From contig NZ_JAFFZM010000028.1 of assembly GCF_017676345.1 (NCBI RefSeq), positions 1-64,000 of the forward strand: DNA of 64,000 nucleotides, in the 5' to 3' direction. This DNA is from Streptomyces smyrnaeus. GTDB lineage: Bacteria; Actinomycetota; Actinomycetes; Streptomycetales; Streptomycetaceae. Shown here in pieces: positions 25,734 through 34,671 of the stretch (position 1 is the stretch's first letter; each line of letters begins with the position of its first letter). The notes under the pieces are model-generated. The model worked only from the letters and a program-made list of their open reading frames with translations. It was not told where the DNA came from and searched no databases. Made by a program: the position numbers and the translations under genes.

Positions 25734-26210
25734 TCAGCCGCGGTTCTCCGCCTGGAACATCCAGCGCTCCTTCTCCAGTACGCCGGTGAGCTGGATGAAG
25801 ACGTCCTCGGTGACCGGGTCGACCGGGCCGACGGCCTTCATCCGCTCGCGGGCCTTGGTGATGACGGCGCCGAGGGCCTCGACCATGAGGCGGACCGCGT
25901 CGTTGTCGGGCAGCCAGCCCTCCTTGACGGTGGCGATGGCGCTGCCGCCGGCGACGGTGCCGGCGCGGCCGTCGGGGCTGATGCCGAGCGCGGAGGCGCG
26001 CTCGGCCACGGTGTCGGAGTACTGGCGGGCGGTGTCGACCACCTCGTCGAGCTGGAGGTGGATGGAGCGGAAGCGCGGGCCGACCACGTTCCAGTGGATC
26101 TGCTTGGCGACCAGGGAGAGGTCGATGAGGTCCAACAGCGTGCCCTGCAGCGCCTCGGCGACGGTCTTGAGATCCGACTCGGGAAGCGTGCTCTTCACTG
26201 TGTAGGTCAC
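25734..26210 (-). CDS. Dps-family DNA-binding ferritin
   Basis: A Dps mini-ferritin of about 158 residues that oxidises and stores iron, protecting DNA in a 12-mer. The dinuclear ferroxidase residues are in AKQIHWNVVGPRFRSIH and LQLDEVVD. The N-terminal helix begins VKSTLPESDLK and the C-terminal helix ends ERWMFQAENRG. I chose the GTG at 26210; a GTG at 26243 would add 11 residues, with neither having a strong ribosome site. The core resembles one of the several Streptomyces Dps paralogues, but I cannot say which. Confidence 0.92.
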   Translation of the reverse strand: MTYTVKSTLPESDLKTVAEALQGTLLDLIDLSLVAKQIHWNVVGPRFRSIHLQLDEVVDTARQYSDTVAERASALGISPDGRAGTVAGGSAIATVKEGWLPDNDAVRLMVEALGAVITKARERMKAVGPVDPVTEDVFIQLTGVLEKERWMFQAENRG

Positions 26211-26302
26211 GTGCGTCGCTTTCTCTCGGACAGTCTCGGTCACTTTCCCTACCAACGTAAGCACACCGGAGGAAAAGGGACGCCGAGGCGCCCGTGCCGG
26301 TC

Positions 26303-27154
26303 CTACGCGCGGGCCAATTGCCGGGACTGGGCCACCAGCCGGTCCGCGCTGTCCCACACCTCGGCGTCCTCCTCCAGGTAGCCGCCCGCCAGGTTGCGCG
26401 TGGTGATGGCCACCCGGAGCGGGCCGGGCGCGGGGCGGGCCCGCACATGGACGGTGAGTTCCACGGTGGGCACCCAGCCGGTGAGCCCCAGGTCGAAGCC
26501 GGTGGGCGGCAGCGCGTCCACCGCCATCAGCAGCGAGAGCGGGTCCGGGGCGCGGCCGTCGGCGAGTTCGAGCCAGGCCCGGATCTCTCCGCGCATGCTG
26601 GGCGCTCCCAGCGCCCAGCCGCAGGTGTCCGGGTCGAGCCGCAGATCCAGCCGCCGTCCCATCTCGGGGACGGCCGCGTCGCCGTCCGGGTGGTCGGTGG
26701 CGCGGAAGCACTGCTCACGGGGCGGCATGGCAGGCGGCTTGGCGCTGGTGCGTACGTCGTCCCGGAGCGCGCCGAGGTCGCCGTAGGTGGCCAGGACGCG
26801 GATGCGCTCGATCTCCCGGCCTCGGTCGTCGGTCTGGAAGAGTCCGGCCGAGGCGGTGGAGACGGTTCGGCCGCTGCGGGCCATCGAGGTACGGATGGTG
26901 GCCGGGCCCGCGACGGTGGCGGTCAGATAGTGGGCCGTGATGGTGAAGGGGTCCGGGTGCGGGAGCGCCTGGCGCAGCGCGCGGCCCAGCACGGCCAGCA
27001 GATATCCGCCGTTGAGGGCCTTGCCTATTGCCCAGCCCGGGGAGAGGAGCGCCTCGTGGACGCCGGACTCACGGGTGCGGACCGCGGTGTCGCGGTCGAA
27101 CTCGCTGCTGCCGGTGCGGGCCGGCTCGGTGATCTGGGAAGGTGCGTCGGACAT
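26303..27154 (-). CDS. Acyl-CoA thioesterase-like (TesB/4HBT) protein
   Basis: A 283-residue double-hotdog protein of the thioesterase superfamily. The N-terminal hotdog shows GKALNGGYLLAVLGRAL and FTITAHYLTATVAGPATI; the C-terminal one shows LSLLMAVDALPPTGFDLGL and VELTVHVRARPAPGPL. The NGGY helix and the double repeat fit TesB-like acyl-CoA thioesterases acting on fatty acyl-CoA. The ATG at 27154 lacks a clear ribosome site and may be leaderless. It lies 25 bp after the stop of the TRIC-type gene on the same strand. Confidence 0.85.
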   Translation of the reverse strand: MSDAPSQITEPARTGSSEFDRDTAVRTRESGVHEALLSPGWAIGKALNGGYLLAVLGRALRQALPHPDPFTITAHYLTATVAGPATIRTSMARSGRTVSTASAGLFQTDDRGREIERIRVLATYGDLGALRDDVRTSAKPPAMPPREQCFRATDHPDGDAAVPEMGRRLDLRLDPDTCGWALGAPSMRGEIRAWLELADGRAPDPLSLLMAVDALPPTGFDLGLTGWVPTVELTVHVRARPAPGPLRVAITTRNLAGGYLEEDAEVWDSADRLVAQSRQLARA

Positions 27155-27178
27155 GTGTGGCACCGTACACCGGCTTTG

Positions 27179-27871
27179 TTACCCGTGGGTAGGTGCGTTG
27201 TCGGTGCCGCCGGCCGCCTCCGTGTCCGCCGTCGCGCTGCTGCGCTTCCACGCGCGAGGGGCCCGCCAGTTGTAGCGCAGGGCCAGCAGCCGCAGGACGA
27301 ACGCCAGCAGCGCCGCACCCACCGCCGTCTCCGGGCGCACCGCGTCGAGGTGGATCAGCAGCGCCACGGCACTGGAGCCGACGATCGCCGGCACCGCGTA
27401 GATCTCCCGGTCCCAGCGCAGCAGCGAGGGCACCTCGTTGGCCAGAACGTCGCGCAGTACCCCGCCCCCGGCGGCCGTGGCCAGTCCCATCACGACCGAG
27501 GACGTCAGGCTCAGCCCGAACTCGTGGGCCTTGAGCGTGCCCGTCACACAGAACAGTCCCAGCCCGGCCGCGTCGAAGACGCTCACCGCCTTGTTGATCC
27601 GCTCCACCTCCGGGTGGAGGAAGAAGACCAGGACGGTGGCGACGAGCGGGGTGAGGAAGTAGCCGAGGTCGGTGAAGGCGGCCGGGGGCACGGCACCGAT
27701 GACGACATCGCGGAACAGGCCGCCGCCGAGGCCGGTGACCTCCGCGAGGACGGCGATGCCGAAGACGTCGAAATTGCGGCGGACGGCCAGCAGGGCGCCG
27801 GAGACGGCGAAGACGAAGATGCCGGCGATGTCCAGCCAGTGTTGGAGCGGAGGACTGAAGAGGGTTTCCAC
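27179..27871 (-). CDS. Trimeric intracellular cation channel (TRIC/UPF0126) family protein
   Basis: A 230-residue integral membrane protein with seven predicted helices in two similar halves. The repeated Gly-Gly-Gly-x-x-R signature is seen twice, GLGGGLFRDVV and AAGGGVLRDVLA, as in UPF0126/TRIC prokaryotic potassium-type channels. The basic C-terminal tail (RAPRAWKRS) is cytoplasmic. It is probably co-transcribed with the thioesterase downstream. A strong hairpin follows the opp operon end to its left on the other side. Confidence 0.9.
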   Translation of the reverse strand: METLFSPPLQHWLDIAGIFVFAVSGALLAVRRNFDVFGIAVLAEVTGLGGGLFRDVVIGAVPPAAFTDLGYFLTPLVATVLVFFLHPEVERINKAVSVFDAAGLGLFCVTGTLKAHEFGLSLTSSVVMGLATAAGGGVLRDVLANEVPSLLRWDREIYAVPAIVGSSAVALLIHLDAVRPETAVGAALLAFVLRLLALRYNWRAPRAWKRSSATADTEAAGGTDNAPTHG

Positions 27872-27946
27872 CGCACCTTTGTATCCGGGGCGGGGGACGG
27901 GGCCGCAGGGGGCGCATCGGCCGGGCGGCGACAGGTCCGGAAGCTC

Positions 27947-27979
27947 TCCCGAGGGGCCGGGCGGGCCGGCCCCTCGGGA
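27947..27979. terminator. Terminator of the peptide-transporter operon
   Basis: TCCCGAGGGGCCGG and its complement form a 14-bp stem with a short loop, 7 bp beyond the stop of the last ABC gene. It separates the operon from the TRIC-type gene upstream of it. Confidence 0.72.
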
Positions 27980-27985
27980 AGGGGT

Positions 27986-29152
27986 TCAGCTCTTGCTGAC
28001 GTCGCTCTCCCGAAGCAGCTTGGTGTCGCCGGGCTCCTGGTCCGGGGCGTTCTCCGGATGGTGGCAGGCGACGTTGTGGCCCGCCGCCAGCGGGACCAGC
28101 GGGGGCTCCTTGGTGCGGCAGACCTCCGTGGCCTTCCAGCAGCGGGTGTGGAAGCGGCACCCGGACGGCGGGTTCATGGGCGAGGGCACATCGCCCTGCA
28201 GCAGGATCCGCTCCCGGCTGTCGGCCGCCTTGCGGCGGGGGTCCGGCACCGGGACCGCCGACAGCAGCGCCCGCGTGTACGGGTGCATGGGCGTGTCGTA
28301 CAGCGACTTGCGGTCGGTCAGCTCCACGATCTTGCCCAGGTACATCACCGCGATCCGGTCCGAGACATGGCGGATGACCGACAGGTCGTGGGCGATGATC
28401 ACATAGGTGAGGCCGAGCTCTTCCTGCAGATCGTCCAGGAGGTTGACGACCTGCGCCTGGATGGAGACGTCCAGCGCGGAGACCGGCTCGTCGGCCACCA
28501 CCAGCTTCGGGCTTAGGGCCAGCGCGCGGGCGATGCCGATGCGCTGGCGCTGGCCGCCGGAGAACTCGTGCGGGTAGCGGTTGTAGTGCTCGGGGCTGAG
28601 CCCGACCACCTCCAGCAGCCGCTGGACCTCCTTCTTGACACCGCCCTCGGGCTGCACCCCCTGGAGCTTGAACGGCGCGCTGACGATGGCGCCGACCGTG
28701 TGCCGGGGGTTCAGCGAGGAGTACGGGTCCTGGAAGATCATCTGGACGTCGCGCCGCAGCGGACGCATCCCGCTGACACCCAGGTGGGTGATGTCCTTGC
28801 CCTCGAACTCGATGGCACCGGCGGTCGGTTCCAGGAGCCGGGTGATCAGGCGGCCCATCGTCGACTTGCCGCAGCCCGACTCGCCCACGACACCGAGGGT
28901 CTCGCCGGCGCGGACCTCGAAGTCGATGCCGTCGACCGCCAGCACAGCGCCCACCTGCCGCTTGAAGAGGCCCTTGGTGACGGGGAAGTGCTTCTTGAGG
29001 CCGCTGACCTTCAGCAGCGGCTCGCCCTCGCGCGGCTCTTCCTTCGTGCCCAGGCCGCCGCCCGGCGCGGTCGTGGAGCCGGCCGTCTGCTCGGAGCCCG
29101 GGGACTTCTCGGGTTTCGTCATCGGCTCGTCGTCCTCACTCACGGCGCTCAC
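27986..29152 (-). CDS. Oligopeptide/dipeptide ABC transporter ATPase (OppF/DppF-like)
   Basis: A 388-residue ATPase. The Walker A is GESGCGKST, Q-loop MIFQDPYSSLNP, signature SGGQRQRIGIARAL, Walker B LVVADEPVSALD, and H-loop IIAHDLSV. The C-terminal oligopeptide-transporter extension with the Cys cluster GCRFHTRCWKATEVC is complete and may bind an Fe-S cluster, as seen in the family. A Pro/Gly-rich N-terminal leader of about 40 residues is unusual. It starts at a GTG overlapping the OppD-like stop (GTGA). It is last of the five-gene operon. Confidence 0.95.
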   Translation of the reverse strand: MSAVSEDDEPMTKPEKSPGSEQTAGSTTAPGGGLGTKEEPREGEPLLKVSGLKKHFPVTKGLFKRQVGAVLAVDGIDFEVRAGETLGVVGESGCGKSTMGRLITRLLEPTAGAIEFEGKDITHLGVSGMRPLRRDVQMIFQDPYSSLNPRHTVGAIVSAPFKLQGVQPEGGVKKEVQRLLEVVGLSPEHYNRYPHEFSGGQRQRIGIARALALSPKLVVADEPVSALDVSIQAQVVNLLDDLQEELGLTYVIIAHDLSVIRHVSDRIAVMYLGKIVELTDRKSLYDTPMHPYTRALLSAVPVPDPRRKAADSRERILLQGDVPSPMNPPSGCRFHTRCWKATEVCRTKEPPLVPLAAGHNVACHHPENAPDQEPGDTKLLRESDVSKS

Positions 29153-30378
29153 AGCTTCGGGGCAATCTCTTCGTTCCAGATCCGCTCCCTGTCCTCCTGC
29201 GCCATGTGACAGGCGGACAGGTGCCCGGGCTTGACCTCGCGCAGCTCGGGACGCGTGGTGCGGGTGATGTCGCCCTTGGGGACGTCCGCGTACGGGCAGC
29301 GCGGGTTGAAGGCGCAGCCGGAGGGGACGTTGATGAGGCTGGGCGGCGAGCCCTTGACCGGGATCAGACGGTCGGACCTGTCCCGGTCGATCCGCGGCAT
29401 GGAGCCCAGCAGCCCCCAGGTGTAGGGGTGCTGCGGCTCGTAGAAGACCTGCTCGGCGGTGCCGTACTCGACGCAGCGTCCGCCGTACATCACCAGGATG
29501 TCGTCGGAGAGTTCGGCGACGACACCCAGGTCGTGGGTGATGATGATGACGGCCGAGCCGAACTCCTTCTGCAGATCCCGGATCAGGTCGAGGATCTGCG
29601 CCTGGACGGTCACATCGAGCGCCGTGGTGGGCTCGTCCGCGATCAGCAGCTCGGGGTTGTTGACCAGCGCCATGGCGATCATCGCGCGCTGGCGCATACC
29701 GCCGGAGAACTCGTGCGGGTAGCTGTCCACCCGCTTGCCCGGCTCGGGGATGCCGACCCGGTCGAGCAGTTCGACGGCACGCTTGCGGGCCTGCTTCTTG
29801 TCGACGTCGTGGTGGACGCGGTACGCCTCCACGATCTGGTGGCCGACGGTGAAGAAGGGGTGCAGCGCCGAGAGCGGGTCCTGGAAGATCATGGAGATCT
29901 CGCGGCCGCGCAGCTTGCGCACCGTCTCGGCGTCGGCGCTGAGCAGTTCCTGGCCGTCCAGCCAGATCTCGCCCGAGAGCCGGGGGCGCTGCCTGCCGTA
30001 CTGGCCGACCGTGTGCAGGCCCATGATGCCGAGCGAGGTGACGGACTTGCCGGAGCCGGACTCACCGACGATGCCGAGGGTCTTGCCCTTCTCCAGCTTG
30101 AAGGAGAGGCCGTCGACGGACTTGACCATGCCGTCCTGCGTGGGGAAGTGCACCCGCAGGTCGCGTACCTCCAAGAAGGCCGTGGGCGGTCGCCTGTCCA
30201 GCTCCACCTCGCCGGGCGCGGTGCCGGTGCCGGTCAGGTCCGAGGCCTTGGCCGCGGCTGCCCCGGCGCCCGCGGCAGCCGCGTCGCGGGGGGCGTCGGC
30301 CTGCTCGGGAACCTTGGCCCCCGCCGTGCCGGTGCCGGGCTCGTCGTCCTTGTGGGACTTGTGTTCGTGGTCTGTCAT
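29149..30378 (-). CDS. Oligopeptide/dipeptide ABC transporter ATPase (OppD/DppD-like)
   Basis: A 409-residue ATPase paired with the OppF-like one. Walker A is GESGSGKSVTSL, signature SGGMRQRAMIAMAL, Walker B LLIADEPTTALD, and H-loop IITHDLGV. The C-terminal Cys pattern GCAFNPRCPYA with CHMAQ is present. The first 70 residues are acidic and Ala-rich and look disordered. It overlaps the permease gene upstream by ATGA, giving tight coupling. Confidence 0.95.
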   Translation of the reverse strand: MTDHEHKSHKDDEPGTGTAGAKVPEQADAPRDAAAAGAGAAAAKASDLTGTGTAPGEVELDRRPPTAFLEVRDLRVHFPTQDGMVKSVDGLSFKLEKGKTLGIVGESGSGKSVTSLGIMGLHTVGQYGRQRPRLSGEIWLDGQELLSADAETVRKLRGREISMIFQDPLSALHPFFTVGHQIVEAYRVHHDVDKKQARKRAVELLDRVGIPEPGKRVDSYPHEFSGGMRQRAMIAMALVNNPELLIADEPTTALDVTVQAQILDLIRDLQKEFGSAVIIITHDLGVVAELSDDILVMYGGRCVEYGTAEQVFYEPQHPYTWGLLGSMPRIDRDRSDRLIPVKGSPPSLINVPSGCAFNPRCPYADVPKGDITRTTRPELREVKPGHLSACHMAQEDRERIWNEEIAPKL

Positions 30379-31373
30379 CCCAGCCTCACTCGTGGGTCGA
30401 TCACGCCGTACAGCAGGTCCACGATGAGATTCGCGATGACGACGGCGGTTGCGGTGATGAGGGTGACGCCCAGGATCAGCGGGAGGTCGCGGTCGGTGAT
30501 CGCCTTGAGCACGGCCTGCCCGAGTCCGGGGATGCTGAAGGTGGTCTCGGTGAGGATCGCGCCGCCCATCAGGGCGCCGATGTCGATGCCGAGAAGCGTG
30601 AGGACGGGCGTCATGGTGGAGCGCATCGCGTGCTTGCCGATGACGACCGGTTCCTTGAGCCCCTTGGCACGGGCGGTCCGGATGTAGTCCTCACCCATCA
30701 CCTCCAGCATGGTGGCCCGGGTGAGCCGGGCGTACATCGCGCCGAAGAGGAAGGCGAGGGTGATCCACGGCAGGATCATGCCGCTGAACCACTTGACCGG
30801 GTCGTCGCCGAACGGAGTGAAGGAGTTGCTCACCAGATCGAGCTGGTAGGCGAAGACCGCCAACGAGATCAGACCGGTGAAGTAGACGGGCAGCGAGACG
30901 CCGGCCAGGGCGCCGGTCATGGCCAGCCGGTCCCACAGGCTGCCCCGCTTCAGTGCGGAGAGCACACCGACGGTCAGGCCGATGAGCAGCCAGATCACGG
31001 CCGCGCCGAGCGCGAGGGAGAGCGTGACCGGGAGCCGGTCGGTCAGCACCGGCCAGATCTCCTGCTCGGTACGGAAGGAGTACCCGAAGCAGGGCGCCGA
31101 GCAGTGCGTGGTGTCGCCCCCGGAGGTGTAGTCCCGTCCGACGAGCAGCCCCTTGAAGAACTCGAAGAGCTGCACCAGGACCGGATCGTCCAGCTGGAGC
31201 TTCTCGCGGACGGCTTCGACGCTCTCCTTGTCGGCCTGCTTACCGACAAACATGGTGGCCGGGTCGATCCCCGTCCATTTGGGGATCAGGAAGAAGATGC
31301 AGAAGACCGCCAGGATGATGACGACCAGCATCACTGCGACGGCGAACAGCCGCCTGATGAGGTATGTGAGCAC
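30375..31373 (-). CDS. Oligopeptide ABC transporter permease (OppB/DppB-like)
   Basis: A 332-residue inner-membrane permease. MLTYLIRRLFAVAVMLVVI starts the first helix, and a large extracytoplasmic loop with paired Cys (THCSAPCFGYSF) precedes the permease core. The EAA motif for contact with the ATPase is EDYIRTARAKGL then the GIDIGALMGGAIL helix, and the tail ends YGVIDPRVRLG as usual. The long loop with Cys-x-x-x-Cys is a Streptomyces-type feature. A strong hairpin separates it from the binding-protein gene upstream. Confidence 0.94.
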   Translation of the reverse strand: MLTYLIRRLFAVAVMLVVIILAVFCIFFLIPKWTGIDPATMFVGKQADKESVEAVREKLQLDDPVLVQLFEFFKGLLVGRDYTSGGDTTHCSAPCFGYSFRTEQEIWPVLTDRLPVTLSLALGAAVIWLLIGLTVGVLSALKRGSLWDRLAMTGALAGVSLPVYFTGLISLAVFAYQLDLVSNSFTPFGDDPVKWFSGMILPWITLAFLFGAMYARLTRATMLEVMGEDYIRTARAKGLKEPVVIGKHAMRSTMTPVLTLLGIDIGALMGGAILTETTFSIPGLGQAVLKAITDRDLPLILGVTLITATAVVIANLIVDLLYGVIDPRVRLG

Positions 31374-31391
31374 TGCTCTCCGGCCGCCCGT

Positions 31392-31440
31392 CGGCGGCCC
31401 GGGCCCACTCCCGGTCAGGGAGTGGGCTGCCGGGCCGCCG
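31392..31440. terminator. Intercistronic hairpin between binding-protein and permease genes
   Basis: About 21 paired bases (CGGCGGCCCGGGCCCACTCC arm, five-base loop) lie between the OppA-like stop and the OppB-like start, inside an operon. Such a partial terminator or RNA stabiliser would let the binding protein be made in excess. Confidence 0.65.
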
Positions 31441-31534
31441 TAGCGGCCTTCACCTGCCCTTCGTGCCAGCGGCGGGTGGCGCCGTCAGATGGTGATGTCG
31501 GTGGCGAACGTCGAGGTCTCAGCGACCTCGGGGG

Positions 31535-33286
31535 TCACTTGACGCCGAGGGACGCGAAGTCGTACCAGCCGCTGAAGGAGTCGGCCGAGTAGACGTTGGT
31601 GAGCCGGTCCGAGCGCCACTGGACGACCTTCAGATAGGTCAGCGGCAGGTAGTAACCGCCCGCCATGACCTCCTTGTTGACCTCGCGGTACTTCTCGGCG
31701 GCCTTGTCCGGGTCGAGCTCGGCGATGGCGTCCTCAAGACCCTTGTCGATCTTCGGGTCGTCGATCAGCGCGTAGTTGTTGTTGCCGTTGTCGCGGATCT
31801 TGGAGCTGTGCCACAGCTCGATGCCGTAGCCCTGCCCGCTGGGGAAGTCCGGGCCCCAGCCGTAGAGGACCATGCCGTAGCCCTTGCGCTTGACCGTGGC
31901 CTGGTTACCGACGATCGAGGAACCCTGGGCACCGTCGAACTCGTCGATCTCGACCTTGATGCCGACCTTCTTGAGCGACGCCTGCAGGGCCTCGGCGGAC
32001 TTCACGTCGGCCTTGTCGGTGTTGCGCACGGCGAGCGTGGTGGAGAAGCCGTTGGGCTTACCACACTTCTTGAGCTCTTCCTTGGCCTTGGCGACGTCGG
32101 CCTTTCCGCCGTTCTTGCGGATGCCGTACTGGTCGTCGTTGACATCGTGGCCCGGGACGGTGGGCGGCAGCATGTTGACGGCCAGCTCGCCACCGGCGGT
32201 CGGGCCGCCACGCGCCGTCTGCACCGACTTGTGGTCGGCGCCGTAGATGGCGGCCTTGCGGCAGTGGATGTTGTCGAACGGCTTCACGCTCTGCGGGAAG
32301 GCCACGTAGGAGATGAACCCGGTCTGCGGGTTGTCCACGTTGCCCTTGTGCTCCTTGAGAGCGGTCTGCCGGCCCTGGACCTCCATACCGCGCTGGTTGA
32401 GGTCGAGGTCGGCGTCACCGTTGATCAGGCGCTTGTCGCGCTCGTCGGGGTTGGTGAGCAGCGTGACCTTGATCTTGTCCGGCAGCGCCTTGCGCAGCGG
32501 GTCGCTGGTGCGCTCCCAGTGCTTGTTGCGCACCAGAAGCAGCGACTTGTTCGGGGTGTACGACTTGAACTTGTACGGACCCGAGGAGAAGGGGTGCAGC
32601 GTGTACTTGGACTTGGTGTCCTTGTCCTTGCGCACCGGCGAGTTGGTCGGCATGGCCAGCATCTGTTCGAAGTCACCGTTGGGCTTCGGCAGATGGAACT
32701 CGATGGTCTTCTTGTCCGGCGTCTTGATGCCGTCGAAGCCGCCGTCGTCCTCGTAGGGACCCTTCCACTTGCCCTTCGGGTCGAGGACGTCCTTGATGTA
32801 GGTGGGGCCGCCGGAGAGGGTCTTCTGCGCCCACTGGCGCTCGATCCCGTACTTGACGTCCTGGGAGGTGATCGGCTTGCCGTCCTCCCACTTCAGGCCG
32901 TCCTTCAGGGTGTACTTGTAGACCTTGCCGTTCTCGGATATCTGCGCGTTGTCCGTGGCCAGGTCCGGCTTCAGGTCCAGGCTCTTCTTGCCCGGCTTGG
33001 GCGAGTAGCTGACCAGCTGACGGCTGTAGTAGCGCGCGAAGTCGAAGACGAAGCCGTAGTACATCCGGGTGGTGTCCCAGGAGTCGGCGTCCTGGACACC
33101 GACGAACTTCAGCGTCCCGCCCTTTTTGTTCGAGGCGTTGGCGACCTTGTTGACGCCCGCGTTGTACTCGCCGCCGCCCTCACTGTCGCTGTCGCCCCCG
33201 CCGCAGGCCGTGGTGGCCAGCAGCGTGGCGGCGGCGACGGCCGAAAGCGCGGCCAATCGGCGCCTCGATGTGCGTAGGGTTGTCAC
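31535..33286 (-). CDS. Oligopeptide ABC transporter substrate-binding lipoprotein
   Basis: A 583-residue OppA-type solute-binding lipoprotein. The signal peptide is VTTLRTSRRR then a hydrophobic AALSAVAAATLLATTAC, with the lipid-anchored Cys at residue 28. Typical family strings follow: GGTLKFVGVQDADSWD, LKDGLKWEDGKPITSQDVKY, GSGP-like SSGPYKFKSYTP, and YGWGPDFPSG. The GTG at 33286 is backed by GGAGG at 9 nt. The substrate is peptide-like by family, but specificity is unknown. It is second in the operon, between the OppC-like permease and the OppB-like permease. Confidence 0.95.
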   Translation of the reverse strand: MTTLRTSRRRLAALSAVAAATLLATTACGGGDSDSEGGGEYNAGVNKVANASNKKGGTLKFVGVQDADSWDTTRMYYGFVFDFARYYSRQLVSYSPKPGKKSLDLKPDLATDNAQISENGKVYKYTLKDGLKWEDGKPITSQDVKYGIERQWAQKTLSGGPTYIKDVLDPKGKWKGPYEDDGGFDGIKTPDKKTIEFHLPKPNGDFEQMLAMPTNSPVRKDKDTKSKYTLHPFSSGPYKFKSYTPNKSLLLVRNKHWERTSDPLRKALPDKIKVTLLTNPDERDKRLINGDADLDLNQRGMEVQGRQTALKEHKGNVDNPQTGFISYVAFPQSVKPFDNIHCRKAAIYGADHKSVQTARGGPTAGGELAVNMLPPTVPGHDVNDDQYGIRKNGGKADVAKAKEELKKCGKPNGFSTTLAVRNTDKADVKSAEALQASLKKVGIKVEIDEFDGAQGSSIVGNQATVKRKGYGMVLYGWGPDFPSGQGYGIELWHSSKIRDNGNNNYALIDDPKIDKGLEDAIAELDPDKAAEKYREVNKEVMAGGYYLPLTYLKVVQWRSDRLTNVYSADSFSGWYDFASLGVK

Positions 33287-33354
33287 GTCTCGCAACCTCC
33301 GTGGTAGGTCACGGCCCGCACGGGCTGGGCGGGGCCGGGGTCTGGGATGGGGGA

Positions 33355-34353
33355 TCAACGGGTGCCCTTCGGATCCAGTGCGTCGCGTACGCCGTCACCG
33401 AAGAGGTTGAAGGCGAGCACCGTGATGAAGATGGCGACGCCGGGAATGATCATGTACATCGGGTCGGACTCGTAGAACGACACGGCGTCCGAGAGCATCG
33501 ATCCCCACGAGGCGGTCGGCGGCTTGACGCCCACCCCGAGGAAGCTGAGCGCCGCCTCGGTGAGGATGTTGGTCGGGATCATCAGCGTCATGTAGACGGT
33601 GATCGGCGCGACCAGGTTGGGCAGCAGCTCCTTGCCGATGATGTAGCCGCGCCCCGCGCCCAGGCTGCGGGCCGCCTCGATGTACTCCCGCTCGCGCAGC
33701 GAGAGCACCTGGCCGCGCACGATGCGGCCGATGTAGGGCCAGCCGAAGAAGCCGATGACCAGGATCATCACCAGCAGTCGCACGCCCGTGCCGGTCAGAC
33801 CGAACAGGTCGTTCGGCATGACGGAGATCAGGGAGATGATGAACAGCAGCTGCGGGAAGGCCAGCAGCATGTCCATCACGCGGCTGATGAGCGCGTCCAG
33901 CCAGCCGCCGAAGTATCCGGCGAGCGTGCCCAGGATGGTGCCGAAGATGACGGCGACGAAGGCCGAGAGGAAGCCGACGAGGATCGAGACACGCGCCCCG
34001 TAGACGATCCGGGTGAGGATGTCGCGGCCACTGACCGGCTCCACACCCAGCAGATGATCGGCGGACATGCCGCCCAGTGCGCCCTTGGGGGTGCTGAAGA
34101 GCGGGTCGATCAGGTCTTCGTGCCGCTCGTTCGGCGACTGACCGGTCAGCGCCGCGATCACCGGCGCGAAGATCGCGACCAGGACGAGCAGCAACACGAT
34201 CGTGCCACCGATCAGCGCCACCTTGTCACGCTTGAGCCGCTCCCAGGCGATCCGGCCGAGTGAGCGGCCCTCGATCGCCTTCTCGGCCTTGTTGAGGGCC
34301 GGCTCCACGACCGCGGTTTCCGCGGCCGTTTCCTCGTGCAGTGGTGCCGTCAT
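33355..34353 (-). CDS. Oligopeptide ABC transporter permease (OppC/DppC-like)
   Basis: A 332-residue permease, first gene of the operon. It has the N-terminal OppC linker helix KDKVALIGGTIVLLLVLVAI-type segment, then the VSGRDILTRIVYGARVSILVG element, the EAA motif REYIEAARSLGAGRGYII, and the tail FNLFGDGVRDALDPKGTR. Putting OppC first and the binding protein second is less common than A-B-C-D-F. The ATG at 34353 has a distant AAGGGG (11 nt). The promoter is in the 318 bp upstream. Confidence 0.94.
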   Translation of the reverse strand: MTAPLHEETAAETAVVEPALNKAEKAIEGRSLGRIAWERLKRDKVALIGGTIVLLLVLVAIFAPVIAALTGQSPNERHEDLIDPLFSTPKGALGGMSADHLLGVEPVSGRDILTRIVYGARVSILVGFLSAFVAVIFGTILGTLAGYFGGWLDALISRVMDMLLAFPQLLFIISLISVMPNDLFGLTGTGVRLLVMILVIGFFGWPYIGRIVRGQVLSLREREYIEAARSLGAGRGYIIGKELLPNLVAPITVYMTLMIPTNILTEAALSFLGVGVKPPTASWGSMLSDAVSFYESDPMYMIIPGVAIFITVLAFNLFGDGVRDALDPKGTR

Positions 34354-34671
34354 CGTGTTGGGGACCCCTTCTCGACCGGCAGTTGACCAGTCCACGCACA
34401 CCGCTGTAGCGGTCAAAGTTTCTGAAGACGTTCGCAAGCCGTTCCGGCGGGAGGCCGGACTGCGGCCTCCTGGTGGCTTATGGCTCGGGAGTCTTCATCG
34501 CGCTCACGATCAGTCGCCAGACCTCCCGGGGAAAGGATGCGCAACTGTGATGTGACGCGTCATGTTCCGTTATGCGGACGGATGTTGACGTTGAGCGGTG
34601 TGAGACCCGCAGTTTTGTCCTGATCTGGACCGTCTGCGGCGTCGAAAAAATGACCGGATTCCGGCCCCGGA
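34354..34671 (-). promoter_or_regulatory. Upstream region of the peptide-transporter operon
   Basis: These 318 bp contain the operon promoter and no supported gene. It is AT-richer than the surroundings. A perfect 10-bp palindrome TGACGCGTCA (34553-34562) lies about 200 bp upstream of the first gene and is a possible operator. A short minus-strand frame around 34478-34560 is open but has no ribosome site. Confidence 0.4.
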
